64,000 nucleotides of DNA from an uncultured Candidatus Melainabacteria bacterium (lineage in GTDB: Bacteria; Cyanobacteriota; Vampirovibrionia; Gastranaerophilales; Gastranaerophilaceae): positions 62,001 through 126,000 of the forward strand of contig CAKUTL010000001.1 in assembly GCA_934692295.1 (NCBI GenBank). The letters are read 5' to 3'. Under the pieces are notes generated by a model. The model was not told where the DNA came from and did not search any database. It worked only from the letters and a program-made list of their open reading frames with translations. Shown here in pieces: positions 51,295-62,000 of the stretch; within the stretch, counting starts at the first letter, position 1; the number at the start of each line of letters is the position of its first letter. Made by a program: the position numbers and the translations under genes.

Positions 51295-51504
51295 CTATCT
51301 TGAATACTTCTTGTATGGTAACTCTTTAGATACCAATGCTACATGTGACTCAGAAACGCCAACCATCTTGAAAATTCTGCGTTTTCTAGATGCTGACTTG
51401 TGTTGGAGCAAGTGGCCTATACCTGCTTGTCTTTTCATAATTTTACCAGATGCGGTTACTTTGTAACGCTTTGCAGCTGATCTGTGTGTTTTTAATTTTG
51501 GCAT
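51295..51504 (-). CDS. rpmI: 50S ribosomal protein L35
   Basis: The protein has 69 residues: PKLKTHRSAAKRYKVTASGK and HLLQHKSASRKRR are typical of L35. A GGAG ribosome site precedes the start. infC, the usual partner upstream, is absent; repeats and a tRNA lie there instead. Confidence 0.96.
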   Translation of the reverse strand: MPKLKTHRSAAKRYKVTASGKIMKRQAGIGHLLQHKSASRKRRIFKMVGVSESHVALVSKELPYKKYSR

Positions 51505-51639
51505 TTTCTTCTCCTTTTTCTTAAAGTAGTAACTAAAAAATTACAGGCATACCAAAGCCTATAACTTTCGGCTAAAAGTATTGTATTATGAAACGCTTAT
51601 ATTTGCAAGTATAAATGTAAAATATGTAACATTCTCCTG

Positions 51640-52010
51640 TACTTCGCTTCGCTCAGAATGACACTTCTGTTCTGTTATTTTCCAGAGGGAGTAATGGAGA
51701 GGGTTTGACATTTCTCTTGTTCACTTTTTCTTTTTTATTTCGATGAAAAAAGAAAAACACGAATACCCAAATGGCTCGAGTCATCAGGGGCTATGCCCCC
51801 GAACCCCTATAAATATTAAACGCATTCGTCATACTGAGCGGAGCGAAGTATCTCTAACAGTACGCAAAGACTATAACTTGTACTATCATTCCGAATTGAC
51901 TAGAAAATAAGTTGAGATGAAATCGAAACGTAATTTTCTGTTCCTACTTGGTAGTTCGAAATCTCTATCCGAACGCCTAAGCTAGAGATCCTGAAATGAA
52001 TTCAGGATGA
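51640..52010. repeat. Repeat-rich intergenic region with composite element, copy 3 (inverted)
   Basis: The region carries TTCGCTTCGCTCAGAATGAC (51644-51663), the inverted composite element at 51719-51808 (GTTCAC to GAACCCCT), GTCATACTGAGCGGAGCGAA (51829-51848) and a GATCCTGAAATGAATTCAGGATGAC hairpin near 51986. No gene is supported between 51505 and 52251. Confidence 0.8.
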
Positions 52011-52102
52011 CATTAGTGTTGAGTTATTTCCCTCGCCCCTTGTGGGACACTAGCTGAACCGACGAAACGGAGTTGAGTCGAGTGAAACTGACAGAGACTA
52101 GA

Positions 52103-52251
52103 AAAAAATATCGGGATGACAGGATTTTGCGTGGCTGTTGATGAAGAATGAGTCTTACAGCCATACATCGGGAAATCTACAATTCTTAATATCCAATTAA
52201 TTAGAATTGTGATTTCGTGAGAACCTGCGGAGCTACAAGTTTGAAAAAATA

Positions 52252-52268
<17 letters not shown>
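52103..52268. repeat. 25-base direct repeat of the tRNA-Pro 3' end
   Basis: A 25-base run (AAAAAATATCGGGATGACAG and five more bases) occurs at 52103-52127 and again at 52244-52268. The second copy includes the last 17 bases of the tRNA-Pro gene. The 116 bases between them match no gene. Confidence 0.85.
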
Positions 52269-52325
<57 letters not shown>

Positions 52326-52489
52326 AAATTATCTTAAATACTCTTTAATTATATTCCAAAAAAATTTTGTGAAGCAAAGTTTTATCTAAAATATGTTACT
52401 CAATCTCATTCCAAAGTTTATTTAAGGTTTGAATTTCAGCACGAGATTGGAATAGCAATACCAAACATAAAACTTTTTGTTAATTAAAT

Positions 52490-54037
52490 CTAATTTGCCT
52501 TTTTAACTTTTTTAATTTTCAAGAAGAACAATAGCGGCAAAATTGCAACACAAAGGAATGCTAACAATGCAAATACATCATAAAAAGAAGCCAATCTAGC
52601 TTGCTGCAATAATTGTTTGTACAAAAATCCGTTTGCTTTTCTTGCTGCAACAACATGCGGATAATGAATTAAAAATTTATTAGTAAAAGCCATCAACTTA
52701 TATCTAAACATTACGTTATGATAGCCTAAATCTCCAACCAGATAATTTTGGTGAACTTGTGAAACCCTGGCAATAAATGTTGCAGACATTGCGGTAGAAA
52801 CGGCCGTTACCAAGTTTTTAAATAAGGCGTGAAGTGCAGCAGCATCAGCATTTTTAGAAGCGGGCATTGTTTGAAAAGACAACGCTGTAATAGGTACAAA
52901 TGCAACTGGAACCCCAATACATAATAAAATATTTGGTAAAACAACACTTTCCATAGAAGAAGTTGTATTCATAGCGGTCAGCATTAGTATTGAAATAGCC
53001 ATAATCAAAAAGCCAATAACGGTTAACAATCTTGGCTCAATATATTTTGAAATAGCACCAACTATAAGCAATCCCGCAAAACAAACTATTGCTCTTGGAA
53101 ACATTGTTAATCCAGACATTGAAGGACTATATCCTAAAAGACTCTGTACAAACATTGGAACAAGTAACAATGTAGAATAAAGCATAACATTGATTAAAGA
53201 ACTTATTGTTGTCCCGAACAAAAAATTTCTATCTTTAAATACCCTAATATCGATTACAGGATTGTCATACTCCAATTCCCAAACATAAAAGAAAATAAAT
53301 GAGAATATACAAATTCCTGTCAAATAACAAATCCACGGAGTATCAAACCAGTTGTACTGTTGACCTCTATCCAAAACAATTTGCATACAAGCCATAGCTA
53401 AGACGATTGAAATATATCCGACAATATCAAATTTCTTTTTCTTAACACTTTTTGGAGGTTTATCATCCGGAACAAACAACTTCAACAACAGGAATGACAA
53501 CATACATAACGGAATATTTATAATAAATACCCATTGCCATGACCAGTTATCAGTCAAATAACCACCCATGAAAGGACCTGCCAAAGGGGAAAACATTGCC
53601 GCAACCCCAAAAAGGCTCATCGCAATTCCACGTTGCTCTTTTGGAAAAACGTCCAACAAAATTGCCTGACACAACGGTAAAATACAACCACTTCCAACCC
53701 CTTGAACAACACGAGCACCAATCAGTGCTTGAAGATTCGGAGCTATAATACAAAGTAAACAACCTAAAGCAAATATCCACAAGCTATAATAAAACAATAA
53801 TTTTTTTCCTATAGTTTGAACCAAATATCCAGTTACAGGAAGCATCAATCCGGCAGAAATAATATAACAAGTAATTACCGTGTTAGCTTCGTATTGAGTT
53901 GCACCATAGAACCCTGCAATATTCGGCTGACAAACGTTAGTCGCTGATGATGCCGCAAGTGATAAAAATGACGGCAACAAAACTGATATTGCTACAAGAT
54001 ATGGATTTACTGGGGTATTACTATTTGATTTAGTCAT
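52490..54037 (-). CDS. MFS multidrug transporter, DHA2/EmrB family
   Basis: The protein has 515 residues and about fourteen membrane segments. Family motifs are LAGPFMGGYLTDNWSWQWVF (motif C), VVQGVGSGCILPL and WQWVFIINIPLCML. The N-terminal LPSFLSLAASSATNVCQPNI corresponds to the first helix. It likely exports drugs by proton exchange; no EmrA-type membrane-fusion partner is adjacent. Confidence 0.93.
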   Translation of the reverse strand: MTKSNSNTPVNPYLVAISVLLPSFLSLAASSATNVCQPNIAGFYGATQYEANTVITCYIISAGLMLPVTGYLVQTIGKKLLFYYSLWIFALGCLLCIIAPNLQALIGARVVQGVGSGCILPLCQAILLDVFPKEQRGIAMSLFGVAAMFSPLAGPFMGGYLTDNWSWQWVFIINIPLCMLSFLLLKLFVPDDKPPKSVKKKKFDIVGYISIVLAMACMQIVLDRGQQYNWFDTPWICYLTGICIFSFIFFYVWELEYDNPVIDIRVFKDRNFLFGTTISSLINVMLYSTLLLVPMFVQSLLGYSPSMSGLTMFPRAIVCFAGLLIVGAISKYIEPRLLTVIGFLIMAISILMLTAMNTTSSMESVVLPNILLCIGVPVAFVPITALSFQTMPASKNADAAALHALFKNLVTAVSTAMSATFIARVSQVHQNYLVGDLGYHNVMFRYKLMAFTNKFLIHYPHVVAARKANGFLYKQLLQQARLASFYDVFALLAFLCVAILPLLFFLKIKKVKKAN

Positions 54038-54116
54038 AAATTTCTCTTACTTTTGTTATCATGATAACAAAAACATTTTTTATTACAAATAATTATGTTT
54101 CAAATATTAACCAGTA

Positions 54117-54812
54117 TTAAAATTTAATTTCTTTTCTCCAACAGTGCAAGAAATAAATAGACAAAACAAAGTAAGTTGCCCACATTATTACAGTTGCAAA
54201 ACAATTTGAGCCATGCAAATAAGCATTTATCCACATAATAGTTGATAACCCATTAACAACAAACCAAACATGCCATTGTTCAATACATCTTTTCACAGTC
54301 AAGAGTAAACCAACAATTGAAAATACAGAGGTAACAGCATCAATCATCGGGCTTTGGTCATGGAAATATTTCAATATAAAATACAAGACAACAGACAAAA
54401 TTAAAGACAACGAATAATAAACAAATCTCTCTTTTGTAGATAATTTTGTTTTAACAATTTCTTGGCAATCTTTTTTCAAATGTTGTTTCCACTTGAAAAT
54501 TCCAAACATTTGCATCGGGAAATAATACAACAAATACAAGCACAAATTTCCAAACAAATTATTTTTAAAAGACAAAAATGCGTAACATAATGTTCCGCAC
54601 AACCCGAAAAAATAACAAGAAATTTTGCCCTTGCCTGCTAATATAGTATAAGAAATCCCACAAATTGCAGAAACTAAAGCAATCTTACTATCTTTCATAT
54701 ACAAAGACAAAAGAATTATAATAATTATTTCCGCAGGAAAAATTATTCTCTCATACTTGCCCCAGCCACGCAATTCTTTTCTTATAAATTCAACGACATT
54801 CATTAAAAGCAT
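54117..54812 (-). CDS. pnuC: PnuC-family nicotinamide riboside transporter
   Basis: The protein has 231 residues and about seven membrane segments. FGLCGTLCYAFLSFKNNLFG, YYFPMQMFGIFKWKQH and the late WHVWFVVNGLSTIMW are PnuC features; the WxxxN motif binds the ligand's nicotinamide or ribose. It supplies an NAD precursor. Start ATG at 54812 or 54803. No riboswitch was noticed. Confidence 0.88.
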   Translation of the reverse strand: MLLMNVVEFIRKELRGWGKYERIIFPAEIIIIILLSLYMKDSKIALVSAICGISYTILAGKGKISCYFFGLCGTLCYAFLSFKNNLFGNLCLYLLYYFPMQMFGIFKWKQHLKKDCQEIVKTKLSTKERFVYYSLSLILSVVLYFILKYFHDQSPMIDAVTSVFSIVGLLLTVKRCIEQWHVWFVVNGLSTIMWINAYLHGSNCFATVIMWATYFVLSIYFLHCWRKEIKF

Positions 54813-54911
54813 TTTACACTAAAATTTTAAATATTGAAATATTTTAAGATTTCTAAAAATCATTTTACTTTTACCTTTGTGTGCGTTCTACTATAAATAG
54901 GAACGGATAAA

Positions 54912-55952
54912 ATGCACGTACAAAATATTAGCCCTCAAAATTTTACAACCAGATTGCTAAAAAATAAAACAGTACTAAAAACTCTCGAAAAAATTTCTGA
55001 CCACGGAACATCTTTTAGTGCCGGAACTTCTTTGGCTTTATCTCTTGTAATGCGTCCAATTGCAATCTTTTCCACCCCAAAAGTAGAAAAAGAAAATAAA
55101 CAATATGCAGCAACAAATTCAATCTGCTCTGGGCTTATAAAATTCGGAATAGTAGAATCTATTGCACTCCCAATCGAAAAAGCAGTCCAAAATATCAATA
55201 AAAACGCCGAAAAATTTCTAGATAAAAAAACAATAACAAATTTGACAAAAGAAGGTCAACCACTAACCAGCTCAAGAAATTATAAACTTATGACACAAAT
55301 AATCAAACTTAGCACTGGATTTTTCACAGCTATACCAAAATCAATGCTAACGCTTGCTCTTATCCCCGTGTTAATGGGTTCTATATTTAAAACAAAAGTT
55401 CAAAATCCAAAAGAAGAAAAAAATATACAACAGATTACCCCATTTACTGCATCAAATAGAGAAATAAAAGAAAAATTAAACTTTACAGGTAATATTGATA
55501 AACTTTCAAAAGTTTTAGGAAAAATTATTGATAATAAACATTTCCAAAAGTTTGCCCTAAAAAACGAAGCAAAAGACAAAGACATTGCAAAACACATAAC
55601 AGCAGCAACAGATATTCTTTTGACAACATCTTTTGCAGTACAAACAAATAGAAGTAAAAAAATAAAAGAAAATCGAAAAAAGGCATTGATTTATAACAAC
55701 ATAATCTCAACCGCAATTACACTAGGTGGAGGTTATTGGCTAGATAAAATAATAGCCAAAGGTTCGAAAAACTTTATTGAAAAATTCAAACAAATAAACG
55801 CAAAAGACCCGAAACTCAACAAGTATATTGAGGGAATAAATATTCTACGCCCAGCACTAATTTTTGCAGGAATTTACTATTGCATATTACCAATATTTTC
55901 AACCTACTTGGCAGAAAAAGTAGATAAATTTATCGAAAAACAAAAAAATTAA
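54912..55952 (+). CDS. Uncharacterised membrane protein, probably lineage-specific
   Basis: The protein has 346 residues and several hydrophobic segments but no signal peptide. Regions: SFSAGTSLALSLVMRPIAIF, an internal NFTGNIDKLSKVLGKI, then a C-terminal part with NNIISTAITLGGGYWLDKII, LNKYIEGINILRPALIFAGI and YCILPIFSTYLAEK. The FTG motif parallels FTS of the HNH-like pair, perhaps a lineage signature. I recall similar unnamed proteins in Gastranaerophilales. Monocistronic. Confidence 0.7.
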   Translation: MHVQNISPQNFTTRLLKNKTVLKTLEKISDHGTSFSAGTSLALSLVMRPIAIFSTPKVEKENKQYAATNSICSGLIKFGIVESIALPIEKAVQNINKNAEKFLDKKTITNLTKEGQPLTSSRNYKLMTQIIKLSTGFFTAIPKSMLTLALIPVLMGSIFKTKVQNPKEEKNIQQITPFTASNREIKEKLNFTGNIDKLSKVLGKIIDNKHFQKFALKNEAKDKDIAKHITAATDILLTTSFAVQTNRSKKIKENRKKALIYNNIISTAITLGGGYWLDKIIAKGSKNFIEKFKQINAKDPKLNKYIEGINILRPALIFAGIYYCILPIFSTYLAEKVDKFIEKQKN

Positions 55953-56270
55953 GCTGAATGTTGGGATAAAAACCCAACCTACTTTATCATTTAAAATTCT
56001 AAAGTATGATATGTAAAAAAATAAATTAAAAGCTGGATTCTTTCGGGCTAAAGCCCTCAGAATGACGTAAATTTGTTAAGGGGTTCGGGGGCGTAGCCCC
56101 TGATGACTCGAGCCATTCGGTTATTCGTGTTTTTCTTTTTCGGTTCTACTTTTTCTTTTTTCATCGAAATAAAAAAGAAAAAGTGAACAACTATTGACTA
56201 TTGAATTAGTATGAATGAAATTTACTAATTAAAATCGGATTCTTCGCTTCGCTCAGAATGACGGATTTAT
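55953..56270. repeat. Composite repeat region, copy 2
   Basis: It repeats the modules of copy 1 near 38.1-38.5 kb: AAGCTGAATGTTGGGATAAA (from 55952), TTTCGGGCTAAAGCCCTCAG (56041-56060), the roughly 110-base unit at 56079-56188, and TTCGCTTCGCTCAGAATGAC (56244-56263). Copy 2 lacks about 190 bases that copy 1 has between modules. Confidence 0.85.
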
Positions 56271-56305
56271 CAATGTTAGCTTAGAAAACCCCAACCTACA
56301 TTAAA

Positions 56306-57109
56306 CTAAACATTTTTGATAAGCAATTTTATAAGCTCTTTAAACTTAGCCTTAACTTTTTCTGCGGTTTCAATAACTTCTTTGTGATCTAGCTTCTTAG
56401 TCGAAACACCGCTTGCATAGTTTGTAATACAACTGATTCCAAGAACTTTCATACCGCAATAGTTTGCAACGATTGCTTCCGGAACAGTTGACATGCCGGC
56501 AGCATCAGCCCCCATACATCTTGCCATACGAATTTCAGCCGGTGTTTCATAACTTGGTCCAGAGGATGCTATATAAACACCATGTTTCAAATCAAGTTTT
56601 AATAATCTTCCTGCTGCATCTGCAATTTTTATCAAATTTTTATTATAAACTTCTGACATATCAGGAAATCTTGTGCCTAAAGTTTCATCATTCGGACCAA
56701 CAAGAGGGTTAGCACCCATAAAGTTTATATGATCGGTTATGAGCATCAAATCTCCAGGGCGAAAACTTTTATTTACTGCACCGGCAGCGTTTGTCAAAAT
56801 AACGGTTTCAACACCAAGAGCTTTCATAACTTTTATAGGATAAGTTACTTCCTGCATAGAATGCCCTTCATAATAATGACTTCTTCCTTGCATCATAACA
56901 ACTTTTCTATCGTCAATAGTAGCAAAAACTAAATTACCTTTATGACCAACAATAGTAGATTTGGCAAAATTAGGGATTTTTGAATAAGGAATTGAAATTT
57001 CACAATACTCGTCTGCTAAATCCCCAAGCCCCGAACCTAAGACAATTCCTATTTCAGGCTTGAAATCATCAGTGTATGTTTCAATATAATCCAAAGTTTC
57101 TTTCATCAT
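56306..57109 (-). CDS. Purine nucleoside phosphorylase
   Basis: The protein has 267 residues from the ATG pair at 57109/57106 (MMKETLDYIETY); the longer frame starts in a terminator. Family motifs are IGIVLGSGLGDLAD (phosphate loop), MQGRSHYYEGHSMQEVTYPI, ILTNAAGAVN, TDHINFMGANPLVG, and AAGMSTVPEAIVANYCGMKV. The trimeric type cleaves inosine or guanosine with phosphate in purine salvage. Confidence 0.93.
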   Translation of the reverse strand: MMKETLDYIETYTDDFKPEIGIVLGSGLGDLADEYCEISIPYSKIPNFAKSTIVGHKGNLVFATIDDRKVVMMQGRSHYYEGHSMQEVTYPIKVMKALGVETVILTNAAGAVNKSFRPGDLMLITDHINFMGANPLVGPNDETLGTRFPDMSEVYNKNLIKIADAAGRLLKLDLKHGVYIASSGPSYETPAEIRMARCMGADAAGMSTVPEAIVANYCGMKVLGISCITNYASGVSTKKLDHKEVIETAEKVKAKFKELIKLLIKNV

Positions 57110-57123
57110 ATAAACCCCACTTT

Positions 57124-57158
57124 CAAAAAAATACACAAATGCCCTATAGCGTTTGCGT
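57124..57158 (-). terminator. Terminator of the omega-like gene
   Basis: ACACAAATGC (57133-57142) pairs with GCGTTTGCGT (57149-57158), with one mismatch and one wobble; seven T follow on the minus strand. Only 14 bases separate the T run from the nucleoside phosphorylase start, so that gene has little room for its own promoter and may depend on read-through. Confidence 0.6.
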
Positions 57159-57177
57159 ATTTTTTGAATTTCTAAAA

Positions 57178-57417
57178 TTAACCTACTAATCTGTTGTCAT
57201 CTGCTTCAGATGCTTTAACCATCAAAGCGTGTTCAACCGGATTTTCTTTTGAATAAGTAGTTTCGTGTGTTTCTTCAAAACCAAAATCTTCACGAGCTTT
57301 TCTTGCTTGATTTTCATCAACAATTTTTTTAGCAAGTTCAGCGATTTCGTAAACTAATTTGTATCTGTTATCTGTATTTTCGTTTAAATCCCACGCTACT
57401 TTAATTATTTGCTCCAT
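57178..57417 (-). CDS. rpoZ: RNA polymerase omega subunit-like protein
   Basis: The protein has 79 residues. TDNRYKLVYEIAELAKKIVD matches the omega core (NRY.LV..aa.RA..l), and PVEHALMVKASEADD resembles the later ENPV..AL.E...G. segment. Omega helps fold RNA polymerase. The family is small and variable, so this remains probable rather than certain. Confidence 0.68.
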   Translation of the reverse strand: MEQIIKVAWDLNENTDNRYKLVYEIAELAKKIVDENQARKAREDFGFEETHETTYSKENPVEHALMVKASEADDNRLVG

Positions 57418-57528
57418 TGAATAGTCCTCACTTTTCTGTCTATAAAACTATAATATAATATAAATGTTTTTTTTACAAGTAGCTTACAAATTTATTCACA
57501 AGTATCTGACAATGTATATTTCTAAATC

Positions 57529-58977
57529 TTACTGCTTCCCAGTAATTTCTCTATACATATTCATATATTCTTTTGAACTACGTTTCCAAGAAAAATCAGC
57601 TTCCATTGCAGATTTTCTCATAGCATTGAATACGTACTTATCACCATAAACATACAATGCACATTTAATCGCATTCAACATATCCCAGCCATTATAACTC
57701 CAGAACTTGAAACCATTTGAATTATCAAGTGGATACCCTGTAACAGTATCTTCCAACCCTCCAGTAGCTCTAACAATTGGCAAACTACCATAACGCATTG
57801 CAATCAATTGACTCAATCCGCAAGGTTCAAATTTTGACGGCATCAAGAAGAAATCACTGCCGGCATAAAGTAAATTAGCAAGTTTTGCGTCATAGCCGAC
57901 ATAAGTTCTGATATTTGGAGTATTGTTTGACAACCAGATGAAAAGATTTTCATAACTGTTATCGCCACTTCCCATAAATACAAAATCCGCATTCAAATTT
58001 TGCAATTCATATTGCATATCACGAATTAAATCAATCCCTTTTTGACCTACAAGTCGTGAAATTAAAGCAATAAGAGGTCTATCCGGATTATATTTAATGC
58101 CAAAGAATTTACAAATAGCTTTTTTATTTTCTTCTTTTTTGTCCAAAGATTTTACATCATAATTTTTAACAAGAGCTTTATCTTTTTTCGGGTCAAAGAC
58201 AGTATAATCAATACCGTTCAAAATTCCACGGAGTTTATATTGAACTCCTCGCAATGTATAATCCATATTTTCGCCATATTCAGGGGTTAAAATTTCTTTT
58301 GCATAAGTTGGAGAAACAGCAACAACTCTATCTGCATATTGAATTGCACCTTTCATCCAGTTTACACGGTCATAGTGTTCACAACCCCATTGATTATAAA
58401 CAATATCTTTTCTCATATTTGCAAAATCCAAAACATCTTGGAACCAAATTCCTTGATATGCAAGATTATGAATTTCAAAAACACATTTTGTATCCTTCCA
58501 AAATTCATCAAACTTGTAATTTGAATGCAAATATAATGGTAACATTGCAGTATGCCAATCGTTTGCGTGAATTACATCGGCTCTGAAATTCAATGCTTTA
58601 GCATATTCCATAACCGCAAGTGAGAACGAAATATATCTTTCATGTTCATATCTAGGATCTAAATATTTTGGATAAACTTCCTTAAAACAAGAAAAATACC
58701 AATCATTTTTAATAAAAAATACATTTATTTTTGTATCTGGAAGTTTTGTCATATAAAGATTAAACTTATGTGGCTGATTGCCAAAAGTTAACCACATTTC
58801 AGAGTTTTCAAGTTCTTTAATTTTATATTTATCTTTATCAATACAACCGTGAAGAGGAGTAAAAATAGCAATCTCTGCATCTTTTTCAAGTTCTTTTGGC
58901 AAACTTCCTACAACATCAGCTAACCCACCTGCTTTTGAAAATGGTGCAACTTCCGCAGACGCAAATAAAATCTTCAT
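57529..58977 (-). CDS. glgA: Glycogen synthase (ADP-glucose, GT5)
   Basis: The protein has 482 residues from the ATG at 58977, with AGAGGA upstream. The N-terminal ADP-glucose site is FSKAGGLADVVGSLP. Other parts are VIHANDWHTAMLPLY, AVSPTYAKEI, ALISRLVGQKGIDL and PSKFEPCGLSQLIAMRYGSLPIV, which carries the catalytic Glu. It extends alpha-1,4-glucan from ADP-glucose. No other glycogen gene is adjacent. It starts 40 bases after the large gene's stop. Confidence 0.95.
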   Translation of the reverse strand: MKILFASAEVAPFSKAGGLADVVGSLPKELEKDAEIAIFTPLHGCIDKDKYKIKELENSEMWLTFGNQPHKFNLYMTKLPDTKINVFFIKNDWYFSCFKEVYPKYLDPRYEHERYISFSLAVMEYAKALNFRADVIHANDWHTAMLPLYLHSNYKFDEFWKDTKCVFEIHNLAYQGIWFQDVLDFANMRKDIVYNQWGCEHYDRVNWMKGAIQYADRVVAVSPTYAKEILTPEYGENMDYTLRGVQYKLRGILNGIDYTVFDPKKDKALVKNYDVKSLDKKEENKKAICKFFGIKYNPDRPLIALISRLVGQKGIDLIRDMQYELQNLNADFVFMGSGDNSYENLFIWLSNNTPNIRTYVGYDAKLANLLYAGSDFFLMPSKFEPCGLSQLIAMRYGSLPIVRATGGLEDTVTGYPLDNSNGFKFWSYNGWDMLNAIKCALYVYGDKYVFNAMRKSAMEADFSWKRSSKEYMNMYREITGKQ

Positions 58978-59017
58978 TTTTCCTCTCTTTCCGAACATAA
59001 ATTTTTATCCCTTTAGC

Positions 59018-62000
59018 TTAAGAGAAAAAGTCCTCAGGATTTACAAAAACGTCATCAGAAGAATTATCTTCTTCTGGAGAAGTTTTTGTGTCTATCTTTA
59101 TATTTTCCTTTTCTGATAAGCTCTCTTCTTGTAATTTAGGGGTTGTGCTATCTGGATTAACTTTCTGAACAACCTCTACATTTTGATTGTCCACCATAAG
59201 TTTTTTAATGTCAATATTCAGATTAAAATTAAGTCCATATTTTTGAACAATTAATGCAGCTTGATTCATACAAATTTGAGCCTTTTCAGGTTCTTTAGTC
59301 GCCATCAAAACTTTGTACATATTTATTTTATCAAGCATTGTTAAATATTCACTAATCGGAGTTTTTTCCATAAAGATAGTTGAATTATTCAAAATTCCAT
59401 ATGCAATATCGAACTTGCCTTGTGCTATATCCAAAATACTCATCACATACCAGCCGATATGTTCAATAGAATTCATTCCATGCTCTTTAGCATCCATAAT
59501 TACACGATAAACAATCGCAGATGCTTTTTTGAAAGAATTTAATCTTGCATAAGAATAGCCTATCAACAAATCTGCAAACAATTCAAACTTATACAATCCC
59601 ATATCTTTAGCAAGAATTTTAGTTTTATAAATCTCTTTTGCAAACTCAGTCGGATTATCTTTAAAATAAGCATACGCTTTAATAAAGTGATAAACTGATA
59701 CGGTATAAATATTTTCTTCCGGAGGATTTGGAGGAATTTGAACATTTTGACCTTTCAACAAGTTCTGTAATTGTATAAACAATGAAAATTCTTGAGGAAT
59801 GAAATCAAACAACTTTGTAGAAATATTTAAAAATTCATTTACATCTTCTTTCATTGAAACAACATCTGAAATTGCGATACAAGCAATACATTCAACAAGC
59901 ATTTCCTTGAATTCGTCAATCGTCAGCATTGAGAATTGAATATTGTTAATTTTACCGGAATCCAAGGCGTTTAAGACATTATAGCCAATATCTAAACAAT
60001 CGTCATAAGCACCAATATTAAACAAAATTTTCACATGCACCATTGAAAGAATCAAAAAGTGTAAGCTAAAATTTTCAGCCGTCGGATCAAGAGAAACACC
60101 ATCCATCACAGATAAAACTTTATGAGTTAGATTTAGGGCATACAAATATTGACCATTATAAAATGCCCCCTGCATCATTTTTGTTCCAAGTTCAATAAAA
60201 CTGGTTATGTTATTGTTATCTTTCAAACTTGTTAGAGTTTTTTCTGCAATATCACGGGTTTCATTCGGTTCGTATTCAAACATATTGTTTGAAATATTTT
60301 CATATATAGATTTTTTATATTCCGCTAAATCCTCTTTTGACCAATTAGAAGCATACTTATCAAGACATTTGATAATTTCACCGGAACAATTTAGATAAGA
60401 AGAAAAATCACCCATTGAAAGATTAATATTTGCCAAACTTTCCCATTCAAATATAACTTGTTCATTCAGCTCTAAAATTTCGTAAAGTTCCGCCCTAACA
60501 GGACTTGCCATACCTTCTACAAAAGCAATCTCCAGTAACTCTTTTGCAATAGATTTTAACTCTTCTGGTTTTAGAATTTCTAAAAGATTTTCTCTTATCA
60601 GTGCATAATTAGAGAAATACATACTGTTATGATAAAAATAAACATATCCCATATCGGATAATTTATCTGCAATAGCCTTCCATTGAGCAAAGCCAAAAGT
60701 GCCTAAAGTTTTTTCATCAACCCTTGTCCCCAAAAGAACAGCCATTGTCAAAAATTTGATAGCTCTTGCATCATCTTTTAACAAATTCAAACGGCGTTTC
60801 ATCAATTGACTCAAACTTGACGGAATGATAATTGTTTTAGGGTTAACCATCACAATAGAATACTGAGTTAGAGAATAAACTCCGGACTCCAACAAATATT
60901 GAATAGCAAAATCTAAGAACAATGTACTTCCGCAAGCATATTTTGCAATTCTTTGAAAATAAAAATCATTCAAAACGTTTTTATAAAACTCTTTGTTTGA
61001 TTTAATAATGCCCTCGAACGGTGATGGCTTCAAGGTTATTTCTGTATAATATCCTCTTGATAGCAAGAAATGGTTATTTTTATGCAAAGAATAATCTTTG
61101 TCATACGTAATTAAATAACTTACATTAAAGTCTTCAAACTGGTCGAAAAGTTGACTTAATGCCAACATTGAACTTGAATCCACTTTTTCAAAATTTTCGA
61201 TATAAATTAAAGAATTTGGAATTGCTTCCATCAAACGAGCAAAAACCTGAAAATATTCATCTCTGGTTTCCTCAAAATTCTTCATCTCTCTTTGATTAGA
61301 TGTAATCAAATCCTTCACCAGACCGGAAGAATCAATATTATTAAACATTGAAAAGTCATTAGTATCAAACAACTTTTGAGAAACGGCATACTCAAAAATT
61401 GTAGAAATTAATTCCCTAAAAAATGAATATGGAGCATATTTCATTTCATCATGACAAGTAATCGGAATAATATCATTATAAATTCCGGTTTCTTCAACAG
61501 TAGATAAAAGCCTCAATGTATAAGGCTGATACATATTTGAACCCTTTATTGCTAAAATTCCACGAGGAACTTCTTGCAAAACATCAACAACATTATCCAA
61601 GATACGAATATTTTCTGTTCTGAAAAAAGCACAGTTGACTTCATCAAAATTTATCAACTCTCCGCCGTACAATTCATCGTCAGAAACATTATGCTCATCA
61701 TTCAAGGTTTGTTTTGTAATCTTTTCTTGATCGATTAAAGCCGATTGAACGAATTTTGGAACTTCAACATCCTCCTCAGAAATAATTTCCGAAGCACTTT
61801 GAATAAATTCATTAATCTTAATAAATTCATTCAAATCAATTTGATAAAACTGTTTCATCTTGCCATCAACCAAGACAGAATTTAAAGTTTCTAATTTGTA
61901 TTTTCCATTGTAATACTCATAAAAATCTTCATCGGTTGTTAATTGAAAATAGCCAAGAGCCTTTGCCCCAATATCATCCGCAATTTGAATCATATCAGCT

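Noticed and set aside
51505..51600. L20-type attenuator in the rpmI leader
   Set aside because: Only a 4-bp AGGC/GCCT stem is visible and no convincing alternative pairing, so I do not list it.
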